A stretch of DNA of 63,293 nt from Methylobacterium frigidaeris (lineage in GTDB: Bacteria; Pseudomonadota; Alphaproteobacteria; Rhizobiales; Beijerinckiaceae). The stretch covers positions 1-63,293 of the forward strand of contig NZ_BPQJ01000035.1 of NCBI RefSeq assembly GCF_022179185.1, written 5' to 3'. The number at the start of each line of letters is the position of its first letter. Position 1 is the stretch's first letter. Below are positions 20,835-29,318 of the stretch, one piece after another. The notes under the pieces were generated by a model that did no database searches, had not been told where the DNA came from, and saw nothing but the letters and a program-made list of their open reading frames with translations. Both the position numbers and the translations under genes were made by a program.

Positions 20835-22645
20835 CCTCCACCCCCACCGATAACAGCGCGCTCATCGTCGGGCTGATCGACGGGGCGCCGGCCGGGGGCG
20901 TTCAGCCCCCGCCATCCCCCATGATGGAAGAGTACGGGTTCGACGATGAGTTCCCCGACGAAGCGCCCCCGGCCGACACCGACTGGGCGCTCGTCGAGCG
21001 CTGCGCCGCCGAGCCCCAGAACGACATCGGCAACTCCCGCCGCTTGCGCCACCGCGCCGGCGCCGACCTCCTCCACGTCCAGAATATCGGCTGGCACGTC
21101 TACGACGCGCAGCGCTGGAAAGAGGACATCGACGACGTCGGCACGCGGCCCGTCTGCCACGCGGTCGTCGAGGCGATCGCCTACGAGGCGCACGTGCTCA
21201 AGCCCACGCCCCGGGAGCAGGAGGCGATCGAGGCGGGCGACGCGGCCAAGCGCGATGTCGCCGCCTACGAGCGCGAGCTGGCGAGCCTCAAGGCGAGCGA
21301 GAAGGACGCCGACACGCGCCGTCGGGCCGACGCGCTCCGCGAGAGCCTCGAGGAGGCGAAGGACGCTGTCGACCGGGGACGGGAGGCCCGCAAGGCCTTC
21401 GCCCAGCGCCAGGCGCAGCGCAAGCGCTTCGCGAACACCTCGGGCAACAAGGGTAAGCTCGACGGCATGCTCTCGGAGGCGATCCCCTTCCTGTCGCGGC
21501 CGATCGGCGACCTCGACGCGGATCAGCTCGCCTATAACGTGGCGAATGGCACGCTGCGGTTCGTTCAGGTCGAGATGCCCGATCCCGAGTGCCCAGATCC
21601 AGACGAGGTCCGGATGGTCACGCAGTGGACGGTCGAGCGGCGCGACCACGCGCGCGAAGACCTGATCTCGAAGCTGTCCGACATTGAATACGACGAGGCG
21701 GCCGAGTCGCCGATCTTCGACAAGTTCCTCGCCACGATCCTGCCCGAGGCCGAGATGCGCGCCTTCGTGCAGCGGTACTTCGGGTACAGCTTGACTGCAC
21801 TCACCCGGGAACAGTGTTTCCTCCTGTTCCACGGCGAGGGCCGCAACGGTAAGTCGACGCTCGTCGACATCATCGGCAAGATCATGGGCGATTACTCGAC
21901 CACGATCCCGATCGACAGCCTCGTCAACTCCGGCGCGCAGAAAAAAGGCTCGGAGGCGACGCCCGACCTCGCCCGCCTGCCCGGCGCGCGCCTCGTCCGC
22001 ACCGCCGAGCCGAAGGAAGGCGCCGGGTTCGACGAGAGCCTGATCAAGCAGCTCACGGCCGGCGAGCCGATCCTCGTGCGCCGCCTCAACGCCGAGTTCA
22101 TCGAAGTCTATCCGACGTTCAAGCTCGTCATCTCGGCCAACCGCAAGCCGGATATCAAGGGCAACGACGACGGCATCTGGCGAAGGGTGGTGCTCGTGCC
22201 CTTCGATGTCCAGATCGCGAAAGAGGACGTCGACAAGCAGCTCGGCGACAAGATGTGGGCCGAGCGCGCGGGCATCCTCAACTGGCTCGTCGCCGGGGCG
22301 ATCGACTACCTCACCCGCGGCCAGCTCGACCCGCCGAAGGAGGTGATCGAGGCGACGCAGGAGTACCGCGAGGAAAGCGACCTGATGGGCATGTTTGCCC
22401 GCGCCGCCCTCGAGGTGACGAAGGATCCGGCCGACGTCGTCGAGACCGGCCACCTCTACCGGGTGTTCGAGGTCTTCTGCCGCCGCACCGGCCGCACCCC
22501 CTTCGCGCAGAACACGTTCACCCGCCGCCTGCCCAAAACCGCCTCCCAGCACGGCTTTGAGAAGGGCAAATCCTCTGTCAGCGTGTGCACGGGCATCCGA
22601 GTTCGCCCCGAATTCGCGCCCCCGCCGCCCCCCTTGGGCGGCTAG
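20831..22645 (+). CDS. Phage/plasmid primase-helicase (D5 / P4-alpha family)
   Basis: 604 residues, with ATG in a 4-base overlap with the methyltransferase stop. The Walker A motif GEGRNGKST is at about residues 335-343, within FHGEGRNGKSTLVDIIGKIMGDY. Walker B and sensor regions follow in LPGARLVRTAEP and FKLVISANRKPDI, and the C-terminus carries the AQNTFTRRLP block typical of this family. The N-terminal 300 residues include a coiled coil and a region like the D5 N domain. It would unwind DNA at the phage origin and act with the primase at 15779. A repeat-rich candidate origin begins directly after its stop. Confidence 0.93.
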   Translation: MTSTPTDNSALIVGLIDGAPAGGVQPPPSPMMEEYGFDDEFPDEAPPADTDWALVERCAAEPQNDIGNSRRLRHRAGADLLHVQNIGWHVYDAQRWKEDIDDVGTRPVCHAVVEAIAYEAHVLKPTPREQEAIEAGDAAKRDVAAYERELASLKASEKDADTRRRADALRESLEEAKDAVDRGREARKAFAQRQAQRKRFANTSGNKGKLDGMLSEAIPFLSRPIGDLDADQLAYNVANGTLRFVQVEMPDPECPDPDEVRMVTQWTVERRDHAREDLISKLSDIEYDEAAESPIFDKFLATILPEAEMRAFVQRYFGYSLTALTREQCFLLFHGEGRNGKSTLVDIIGKIMGDYSTTIPIDSLVNSGAQKKGSEATPDLARLPGARLVRTAEPKEGAGFDESLIKQLTAGEPILVRRLNAEFIEVYPTFKLVISANRKPDIKGNDDGIWRRVVLVPFDVQIAKEDVDKQLGDKMWAERAGILNWLVAGAIDYLTRGQLDPPKEVIEATQEYREESDLMGMFARAALEVTKDPADVVETGHLYRVFEVFCRRTGRTPFAQNTFTRRLPKTASQHGFEKGKSSVSVCTGIRVRPEFAPPPPPLGG

Positions 22646-23010
22646 TTGGGAGCCTAGGGAGGGTAGGCCGACGAGAGGGGCGGCTTGCCTCCCAAAGGGA
22701 GCGCGAGGGCGATCAAGGGGTTAGCCGGCGATTGGGAGGCTAGGGAGCCTAGGGAGGGTAGCTCCCAATGAGCGCGCGTAAGATGCGGGGTCCAAGGGGG
22801 CCGCTCATTTCAAAAGCGTCTCATGCATACCCAAGATTTATCCTCCCTACCCTCCCTAGCCTCCCAAATTGATCGTTCAAACGGAAAAGAAAGAAAGAAA
22901 AGCGAAGCTGGTGTAAGGGTTTAGCGGGGCCGTGGCGGCGCCCCGAGTTCTGGGAGGCAAGCGCCGCGGCGCCAAGGCTTGCCTCCCTAGCCTCCCAATC
23001 CTCCCGAACA
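22646..23010. repeat. G-rich direct and inverted repeats, candidate replication origin
   Basis: This 375-bp gap has no gene. A word close to TTGGGAGGCTAGGGAGGGTAG recurs on the plus strand near 22646-22667 and 22732-22762, and on the minus strand near 22868-22838 and 23006-22975. Shorter pieces (TGGGAGGCAAGC) occur at about 22951 and, inverted, at 22683-22695. Two copies meet the G-quadruplex rule of four GGG runs with loops of 1-7 bases (plus strand 22734-22757; minus strand around 22866-22846). A purine-rich, more AT-rich stretch lies at 22880-22903. Position next to the helicase gene favours an origin or replication-control site. Confidence 0.6.
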
Positions 23011-23020
23011 GGGGTCGGCC

Positions 23021-23854
23021 ATGCTCCAGAACGCGAACCGGGAAACTGTGGATATCGAGGCCCTTCTCGTCCGCGCCTACCGCGAGAAGCGCGTCGACCG
23101 CTACGGCCAGGACGGCCGGCAGGCGGGCGCAGTCGCCCTCGGTCTCGGCTCCGGCCCCCGGGCGCCTGGCTCGCAGCTCGGCGGCCCTGAGCGGGTCGAC
23201 ACCTCGTCCTACGCCGCGAACAGCGCCGCCCGCACCCGCGAGGCGTTCCTGCGGCTCGCCGGCACGGCCGATGGCCTCCTCGCCCTGCACGATGCGGTTC
23301 TGGCCCTCCCCGACATGTACGTGGAGTACGGGGCCGGCGCCGACTTCCTGGTGTGGGACGCTGAGACGGCGGAGCGCCACGGAGAGGTCATCACGCTTAA
23401 GGGTGGCAAGGCGTCGATCCAGGCCACGCGCCGCCGCGGCGGACGCGGCGAGGGCCGCAACGACCGCGTCCCGGTCGGCCTGCCCCGTCCCCTAACGACC
23501 CTGCCGACGAGCGTGCTCATCATCACCCACGGGCGCGAGGCGAGCCGGCCGGACGTGATGGACGCGAGCCTGCGCCGCCGTCCCGTGTATCGCCCCGGCA
23601 CCCGTGACGTCGCCGGGTTCGAGTTCGTGGCGGACGCGCCCCTCGACGTCGTCGCCTTCGAGCGCGCGCGGTATGCGGCGTGGCACGCGGCCCTCGGGAT
23701 GCTGGCCGCGGCCCGCGCCGGCTGCCCTGAATTCGCGGTCACCGGGCCGGCGGCGCCTCTGACGATTTGGTCGTCCGAGGCCCTCGACCGGGCACCCGTG
23801 ACCCGGCGCAAGGCACGGACGAATAAAGCGAATTCCGAACGGATCGCGGCCTGA
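23021..23854 (+). CDS. Hypothetical protein downstream of the helicase
   Basis: 277 residues with a ribosome site (AGGGG) before ATG 23021. No family recognised. An N-terminal helical part (IEALLVRAYREKRVDRYGQDG) and a basic middle (about 135-150, Arg/Gly-rich) suggest nucleic-acid contact. The second half is mixed alpha/beta. Being last in the replication operon, before a strong terminator, it may be a replication accessory factor, but that is only positional. Confidence 0.6.
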   Translation: MLQNANRETVDIEALLVRAYREKRVDRYGQDGRQAGAVALGLGSGPRAPGSQLGGPERVDTSSYAANSAARTREAFLRLAGTADGLLALHDAVLALPDMYVEYGAGADFLVWDAETAERHGEVITLKGGKASIQATRRRGGRGEGRNDRVPVGLPRPLTTLPTSVLIITHGREASRPDVMDASLRRRPVYRPGTRDVAGFEFVADAPLDVVAFERARYAAWHAALGMLAAARAGCPEFAVTGPAAPLTIWSSEALDRAPVTRRKARTNKANSERIAA

Positions 23855-23921
23855 CACAAGACGCTTGACGGCCAGCAAAAGCTTGACCATAGTCAACCCA
23901 CCCTAGAAAGGGCCAAAAACA

Positions 23922-23948
23922 CCCCGGCGCACCCCGCCGGGGTTTTTT
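23922..23948 (+). terminator. Rho-independent terminator
   Basis: CCCCGGCG (23922-23929) pairs perfectly with CGCCGGGG (23935-23942) around a 5-base loop and is followed by TTTTTT. It ends the rightward early operon before the structural genes. Confidence 0.95.
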
Positions 23949-24021
23949 GTTGCCCGCAGGCGATCTCACCTGAGCATGCCGGCCGCGGGCGACACGCGGT
24001 CCTCGGACACAGGAGGCGACC

Positions 24022-24195
24022 ATGGGTTGCCGCTGCGCCGAGCGCCGCCCCGTCCTCGCGGCGGGTGTGCAGGCGCTCCGCCAGGGCGACGTGCGGACCG
24101 CAGCGCAGAGCGCGCACGCCCTCGGGCGCTCCTTGGGCCAGGATGCCCGCGACCTCGCCCGCACCCTGGCGCAGGCCGCCCGGAGGCGCGGATGA
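24022..24195 (+). CDS. Very small hypothetical protein (57 aa)
   Basis: ATG at 24022 follows a consensus AGGAGG; the stop at 24193-24195 overlaps the ATG of the next gene (GGATGAG). The 57-residue product begins MGCRCAERRPVLAAG and continues as one Ala/Arg-rich amphipathic helix. The strong ribosome site and overlap make it a likely real first gene of the late operon. Function unknown. Confidence 0.65.
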   Translation: MGCRCAERRPVLAAGVQALRQGDVRTAAQSAHALGRSLGQDARDLARTLAQAARRRG

Positions 24196-24776
24196 GCGGC
24201 GGCCTGATCGTCACCCTCGACGCCGCGGCGATCGCCCGCCTCGGCAACCAGATCGCGGCGGCGGGCGCGCAAGCCCGTCCGGCGCTGGCCCGGGCGATCA
24301 ACCACACGGGCGACAAAGCCAAGACGCAGATGACGCGCGCGCTCGTCCCGCAGACGGGCTTGAAGCGCCGCACCATCGTGAAGGCCCTGCGCGTCGACAA
24401 GGCGGGCAAGGGCGGGCTGACCTACACGATCCGGAGCAAGGGCGGGAACATCCGGCTCAAACACTTCGGGGCGCGGGAGACGTCGACCGGCGTCTCGGCC
24501 GCGCCCTGGTCGAAGCGGAGCATCTACCCGAGCACGTTCATGAAGGCGGGGTGGTGGCCCAAGCGGGTCGTCAAGCCGAACTGGAACGGGCAGGTCTTCG
24601 AGCGGGTGGGCTCGCGCACGAACTCCGGCATGGACCGGTTCGAGGTCAAGCGCTCGGGCCTCTACATCCCGGACGAGATGGTGCAGGGCGCGAGCCGCAC
24701 GGCCTTCGAGGCGGCGGTGGAGCGCGACCTGCCCGACCGGCTCGCCCACGAGCTGGGGCGGGTGCTCGGGGGGTGA
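24192..24776 (+). CDS. Minor tail protein Z-like (gpZ family)
   Basis: 194 residues, the length of lambda gpZ. The N-terminal helices (AIARLGNQIAAAGAQARPALARAINHTGDKAKTQ) and the GLKRRTIVKALRV segment match prophage minor tail protein Z (PF06763). In lambda this protein works at tail completion, so its position upstream of the terminase genes, far from the tail module, is unusual. It overlaps the GTG of the following frame. Confidence 0.75.
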   Translation: MSGGLIVTLDAAAIARLGNQIAAAGAQARPALARAINHTGDKAKTQMTRALVPQTGLKRRTIVKALRVDKAGKGGLTYTIRSKGGNIRLKHFGARETSTGVSAAPWSKRSIYPSTFMKAGWWPKRVVKPNWNGQVFERVGSRTNSGMDRFEVKRSGLYIPDEMVQGASRTAFEAAVERDLPDRLAHELGRVLGG

Positions 24777-24898
24777 CCCCCGGCCTCCCCCTGCGTCAGC
24801 CAGGGTCCCTCCCCGGTCGATCGGCCCCCACGGGCGGGAGACCCCGGGATCTTGCCAGTGAGGCTCCCTCGAAATCAGGGTTGCCAGGGTTGTCAAAC

Positions 24899-25486
24899 GT
24901 GCCAACCGACGTTGCCACACCTGAGGTGATGTGGACGGCCGCCCGGATCGCCGAGCGGGACGGCGTCACCCGCGAGGCGGTGCTCAAGATCGCCCGGGAC
25001 CTCGTCGCGCAGCACGGCCTCGCGGTCGCGCGCGACGGACGCGGGCGCATCGCGGCGCTCAACGTCGTCGAGTACGATCACCTGCGCGGCCGCTTCGGCG
25101 ATCCGTCGAAGGCGCAGGCGCCCAAGGCAGCCCTCCCGCCTCCGGCGACGGATCCCGGCGACAGCTACGACGAGGCGCTGCGCCAGAAGGCGTGGCACGA
25201 GGTCGAGAAGCGCCGGCTCGAGGTCGGCGACCTGCGCAAGACCCTGCTGCGCCGCGACCGCTACGAGGCGGCCGTGGCGAAGTCCGCCGCCGACATGGCG
25301 CGGTTCATCGACCAACTGCCCCAGGAGGCGGACGCGATCGGCCGAGCGCTCGGCCTCGAGAACGTCCACGCCCTGCGGATCGAACTGAAGAAGGCGGCGG
25401 TCCGGATGCGCGCGAAGATCGCGGCGTCGTTCCAGGCCATGGCCGCCGAGGCGCCGGCAACGGACGAGGAGGTGCCGGCGGAGTAG
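24899..25486 (+). CDS. Terminase small subunit-like DNA-packaging protein
   Basis: 195 residues from GTG 24899. An earlier in-frame GTG at 24773 overlaps the preceding stop and would add a Pro/Gly-rich leader; an ATG at 24929 would shorten the protein. An HTH (TAARIAERDGVTREAVLKIARDLVAQHG) is followed by a wing-like part, a linker, and a helical region (EVEKRRLEVGDLRKTLLRRDRYEAA) of the sort seen in Nu1/gpNu1-like proteins. It would bind the packaging site and load the large subunit encoded just downstream. Confidence 0.75.
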   Translation: MPTDVATPEVMWTAARIAERDGVTREAVLKIARDLVAQHGLAVARDGRGRIAALNVVEYDHLRGRFGDPSKAQAPKAALPPPATDPGDSYDEALRQKAWHEVEKRRLEVGDLRKTLLRRDRYEAAVAKSAADMARFIDQLPQEADAIGRALGLENVHALRIELKKAAVRMRAKIAASFQAMAAEAPATDEEVPAE

Positions 25487-25491
25487 CGTGG

Positions 25492-27549
25492 ATGAGCGGC
25501 TTTCCCGGGGCGGCGAGACTGGTGACCGGCCGGATCGGCCAGGTCCTGGAACCGCGCCCGCCGGTCGCCGTCTCGCAGTGGCTCGCCGAGAACCTCGTCC
25601 TCATCGACGGCCCCCTTGCCGGCCAGCTCTGGAACCCGGCGGGCGCCCCCTACCTCACCGAGATCGCCGATTGCCTCGGCGACGACCACCCCTGCAACCT
25701 CGTCACGGTGCGCAAGAGCCAGCAGACGGGCGCCTCGATCCTGGCGCTCGGCTGGATGCTCTACATCGCCGACCAGGAGCCGGCGAACACCCTCTACGGC
25801 GTGCCCGGCATCGACTTCCTGCGCGACATCAACGGCCAGAAGCTGCAGCCGCTGATCGACGCGTGGCAGAAGCGGGCCGGCCGGGTCGTGATCGAGCCGC
25901 AGACCAGCCGGTCGGGGGCGGGCTCGACGACCTACGAGAAGAAATTCGCCGGCGGTTACATTGCGCTCGGCAACGCCAACTCGGTCATGGACCTCTCGTC
26001 CAAGACCACGAAGAAGGGCGTCAAGGACGAGCTGTCGAAGTGGGCCGACATTCCGGGCTTCGGTGATCCCGAGACCCTGTTCTTCGGCCGGTTCACGGCG
26101 TTCCGGCGCACGAAAGACTTCAAGATCCTGGAGATCTCGACGCCCGAGATCGACACCGGCGACGAGACGGGCGAGAAGCCCGGCCATTGCCGGATCGACC
26201 GGTCGTTCCGGCGCTCGGACCAGCGGTTCTGGAACCTGACCTGCCCCGCTTGCGGCAACCTGTTCGTCCACGACTTCGAGCGGCTGCGGATCGACGCGGC
26301 GCACCCGCACCGCACCCGCTACGAGTGCCGGTGCGGGCACCACATCACCGAGACCGAGCGGGTCGAGGCGGTGCGGGCCGGGCGCTGGATCCCGTCGGTC
26401 GAGGGCGAGGGCCGGCACCCGGGCTTCCACATCGACAGCTTCATCAGCCTCATGATGAGCTACGAGGCGATCGCCGAGGACTGGCTCAAGGCCGCCAAGA
26501 AGGGCGACAAGGGCGCCAAGGACTTCGCGAACCTGACGCTCGGGCGGCCCTACCGCCAGCGCGGCGACGCGCCCGACCACACCCGCCTGATGGAGCGGCG
26601 CGAGGAGGGCTTGCAGCGCTTCCACGTTCCGGCGCAGGGGCTGCTCTTGGTGGCAGCCGCAGACGTGCAGATGCGCGGGATCTGGTACGAGGTCGCGGCC
26701 TTCGCGCCCGACGGCCAGAGCTGGACGGTCGACGCGGATTACATCCCGGGCGACCCCTCCGACTCGCGGGCTGATGTCTACGGCCTCCTCCTCGACCGGA
26801 CGCTGCGGCGCGAGTTTCCGGACGCCTTCGGGCGCACCCGGCGGGTCGACGTGCTCGGGATCGACACCGGTTACCTCTCGAACGCCGTCTACGGCTTCGT
26901 GCGGCTGAACCAGTCGATCAACCTCAACACCGGGCACGACACGATCCTGGCGCTCGACGGCGTGCCGGGCTGGCAGAAGCCGCCGATCGGGCAGCGCCGC
27001 GAGGTCGAGGTCGACCTCGACGGCCGCAAGATCAAGGGCGGCGTGCACATCTATCCGGTGGGGACCTGGGGCCTCAAGTCCTGGCTCTACAACGCGCTCC
27101 ACAAGGCCGGCATCCGCTCGGGCGAGCGGGTCGATCCGCCCGGCTATTGCCACTTCGGCATGTGGCTCGACGAGACGTACTTCAAGCAGCTCACGGGTGA
27201 GCGGCTCGAGGACGTGATCGTCAAGGGGCAGGTCACGACCCGCAAGTGGGCGAAGACCACCGACAACCACCTTCTCGATTGCCGGGTCTACAACCTGGCG
27301 CTCGCCGAATACCTCGGGCTCTCCTCGATGAGCCCAGACGAATGGGCCGCGCTCGCGCGGGCCCGCGGACTGCCGGACGAGCTCTCGCACGTCGACCTCT
27401 TCACGCCTGCGCGGAGGTTACCGACGGAGGACGAGGGCTCGTCCGGTGCCCCACCGGCGGCGCCCCCGCCGCCGCCCGAGCCGGCGCCTCCGCCTCCCCC
27501 GCCGGAGGCGCCGGCTTGGTTCGATCGACCGACCAACGATTGGTTCTGA
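25492..27549 (+). CDS. Terminase large subunit (GpA family)
   Basis: 685 residues from ATG 25492 (MSGFPGAARL). The ATPase motif is RKSQQTGAS near 74-82, as in lambda GpA-type terminases. The zinc-ribbon CPACGNLF...CRCG is near 262-285, and the nuclease region contains DVQMRG, a GIDTGYLS segment and the conserved KWAKTTDNHLLDCRVYNLAL block near the C-terminus. The last 50 residues are Pro-rich and probably disordered. It would cut concatemers or circles and power DNA into proheads. It is directly upstream of gpW and the portal, as in lambda. Confidence 0.95.
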   Translation: MSGFPGAARLVTGRIGQVLEPRPPVAVSQWLAENLVLIDGPLAGQLWNPAGAPYLTEIADCLGDDHPCNLVTVRKSQQTGASILALGWMLYIADQEPANTLYGVPGIDFLRDINGQKLQPLIDAWQKRAGRVVIEPQTSRSGAGSTTYEKKFAGGYIALGNANSVMDLSSKTTKKGVKDELSKWADIPGFGDPETLFFGRFTAFRRTKDFKILEISTPEIDTGDETGEKPGHCRIDRSFRRSDQRFWNLTCPACGNLFVHDFERLRIDAAHPHRTRYECRCGHHITETERVEAVRAGRWIPSVEGEGRHPGFHIDSFISLMMSYEAIAEDWLKAAKKGDKGAKDFANLTLGRPYRQRGDAPDHTRLMERREEGLQRFHVPAQGLLLVAAADVQMRGIWYEVAAFAPDGQSWTVDADYIPGDPSDSRADVYGLLLDRTLRREFPDAFGRTRRVDVLGIDTGYLSNAVYGFVRLNQSINLNTGHDTILALDGVPGWQKPPIGQRREVEVDLDGRKIKGGVHIYPVGTWGLKSWLYNALHKAGIRSGERVDPPGYCHFGMWLDETYFKQLTGERLEDVIVKGQVTTRKWAKTTDNHLLDCRVYNLALAEYLGLSSMSPDEWAALARARGLPDELSHVDLFTPARRLPTEDEGSSGAPPAAPPPPPEPAPPPPPPEAPAWFDRPTNDWF

Positions 27550-27562
27550 AGGACCCCGCCCG

Positions 27563-27763
27563 ATGGCCTGGACCACCGCCGACCTCGACGCGATCAACGC
27601 CGCGATCGCGTCCGGGGCCCGCAAGGTCCGGTTCGCGGACAACCGGGAGGTGGAGTACCGGACGCTCGCCGACATGCGCTCGATCCGGGACGAGATCGCG
27701 GCGGCGCTCGGGCTCAAGGCCGAGGCGCCGCGCGTCACCTTCGCCACCTTCACGCGGGATTGA
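27563..27763 (+). CDS. gpW-like head-tail joining protein
   Basis: 66 residues, the exact size class of lambda gpW. The AWTTADLDAINAAIASGARKVRFAD start, the VEYRTLADM beta pair and a C-terminal helix match the family (PF02831). It stands between terminase and portal genes, as in lambda. Confidence 0.85.
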   Translation: MAWTTADLDAINAAIASGARKVRFADNREVEYRTLADMRSIRDEIAAALGLKAEAPRVTFATFTRD

Positions 27764-27766
27764 CCC

Positions 27767-29299
27767 ATGTCGCTGTCCAAGCGGGCCCTCAAGGCCCTGG
27801 CCTGGGTGGCGCCGCGGGCGGCACTCGCCCGGGCCCAGGCCCTCGGCCTCGTCGAGGACGCCCGCGCCTACGACGGCGCGAAGACCGGCCGGCGGGGCGA
27901 GAGCTTCACCGACCGCAACTCGTCGGCGAACGTCGAGATCGGCGCGGTCCTCGGCCGCCTGCGCAACCGCTCGCGGGATCTCGCGCGCAACACGCCGGCC
28001 GGCCGGCGCGTCCTCGACATCCGCACCGGCCACGCGATCGGCACCGGCATCATTGCCGTGCCCGACAACGGCTCGGACCGCGTCGACAACGCGGCCAAGC
28101 AGGAATGGGACGACTGGTGCCCGACCGCCGACATCGAGGGGATCCTCGACTTCGCCGGGCTCCAGAAATCCGCGCACAGTGCGATGCTCGAGGGCGGCGA
28201 CAGCGTGATCCGCCGCGTGCCGCGCCGCCTCGACGGCGGCCAGCGCGTCCCCCTCAAGCTCAAGGTGCTCGAGGGCGACTACATCGACGCCTTCCGCGAC
28301 CGCGCCGTGTTCGAGGGGCACGTCTCGCGCCTCGGCGTCACGCTCGGCGACTGGGACGAGCGCACCGGCTACTGGCTGCACCCGGAGCACCCGGGGGAAT
28401 TGACCTACCGCGGCACGGCCTACGTGTCGAAGTGGGTGCCGGCCGGCGACGTCATCCACCTCTTCCACCCCTTGCGCCCCGGTCAGGTGCGGGGTGTGCC
28501 GGTGTTCACGCCGGTGCTCCTGAACGCCCGCGACGCCGCCGACCTGTTCGACGCCGTCCTGATGAAGGCCAAGACCGAGGCCTGCCTGTCGCTGTTCGTG
28601 AAGACGACGGGCGACCAGGCCGCCTCGCTCGGCGCCGTGGTCAAGGAGAGCGGCACGGCCCGCCGGCTGCTCGAGCGCCTCGCGCCCGGGATGATCGGCT
28701 ACCTCAACCCGGGCGAGGACGTCGTCACGGTCAACCCGTCCTCGGCCGGGCAGTTCGAACCGGTCTACCTCGCCGCCCAAATGGCCTTCGCGGCCGGCAC
28801 GGGCGTCACCTACGACCAGCTCACCGGCGACCTCAGGCAGGCCAACTACTCGTCGTTGCGCGCCGGCAAGATCGAGGGGCGGCGCCTGACCGAGCAGGAG
28901 CAGGAGCTGATCCTCGTGCCGCAGATGATGCGGCGCGTGACCGGCTGGTTCACGGACGCGGCGATCCTGTCGGGGGCCCTCAAGCCCCGCAAGGCCGGGT
29001 ACCGCTGGAAGTACATCATGCCGGCGGTCGAGCCGATCGACCCCTTGAAGGACTTGCAGGCCGACATCTTGGCGGTCCGTTCCGGCCGCCTCTCGCCCCA
29101 GGAATTTCTGGGCTCCTGGGGCCAGGATTGGCGCAAGGGGCTCGCCGACACCGCCGACTTCTTCCGCGTGCTCGACGCGCTGCCGGGCGACCTCGTCCTC
29201 GACATCGACCCGCGCCGCACCTCGCAGCTCGGCGTCGCGCAATCGCCCGAGGGCGACGGCGCCGCCGCGGCGAAACCGGCGACCGCCGGCGCCGACTAA
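27767..29299 (+). CDS. Portal protein (lambda gpB family)
   Basis: 510 residues. Typical lambda-type portal segments are present: FTDRNSSANVEIGAVLGRLRNRSRDLARN, the VLEGDYID stretch, VIHLFHPLRPGQVRGVPVF, the GVTYDQLTGDLRQANYSSLR motif, and the ILSG...RWKYIMP end. It would form the dodecameric DNA entry vertex of the capsid. The acidic/Ala-rich C-terminus (GDGAAAAKPATAGAD) is disordered. It is 3 bp downstream of gpW. Confidence 0.93.
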   Translation: MSLSKRALKALAWVAPRAALARAQALGLVEDARAYDGAKTGRRGESFTDRNSSANVEIGAVLGRLRNRSRDLARNTPAGRRVLDIRTGHAIGTGIIAVPDNGSDRVDNAAKQEWDDWCPTADIEGILDFAGLQKSAHSAMLEGGDSVIRRVPRRLDGGQRVPLKLKVLEGDYIDAFRDRAVFEGHVSRLGVTLGDWDERTGYWLHPEHPGELTYRGTAYVSKWVPAGDVIHLFHPLRPGQVRGVPVFTPVLLNARDAADLFDAVLMKAKTEACLSLFVKTTGDQAASLGAVVKESGTARRLLERLAPGMIGYLNPGEDVVTVNPSSAGQFEPVYLAAQMAFAAGTGVTYDQLTGDLRQANYSSLRAGKIEGRRLTEQEQELILVPQMMRRVTGWFTDAAILSGALKPRKAGYRWKYIMPAVEPIDPLKDLQADILAVRSGRLSPQEFLGSWGQDWRKGLADTADFFRVLDALPGDLVLDIDPRRTSQLGVAQSPEGDGAAAAKPATAGAD

Positions 29300-29318
29300 C
29301 CCCGGGAAGGTTCACCCG

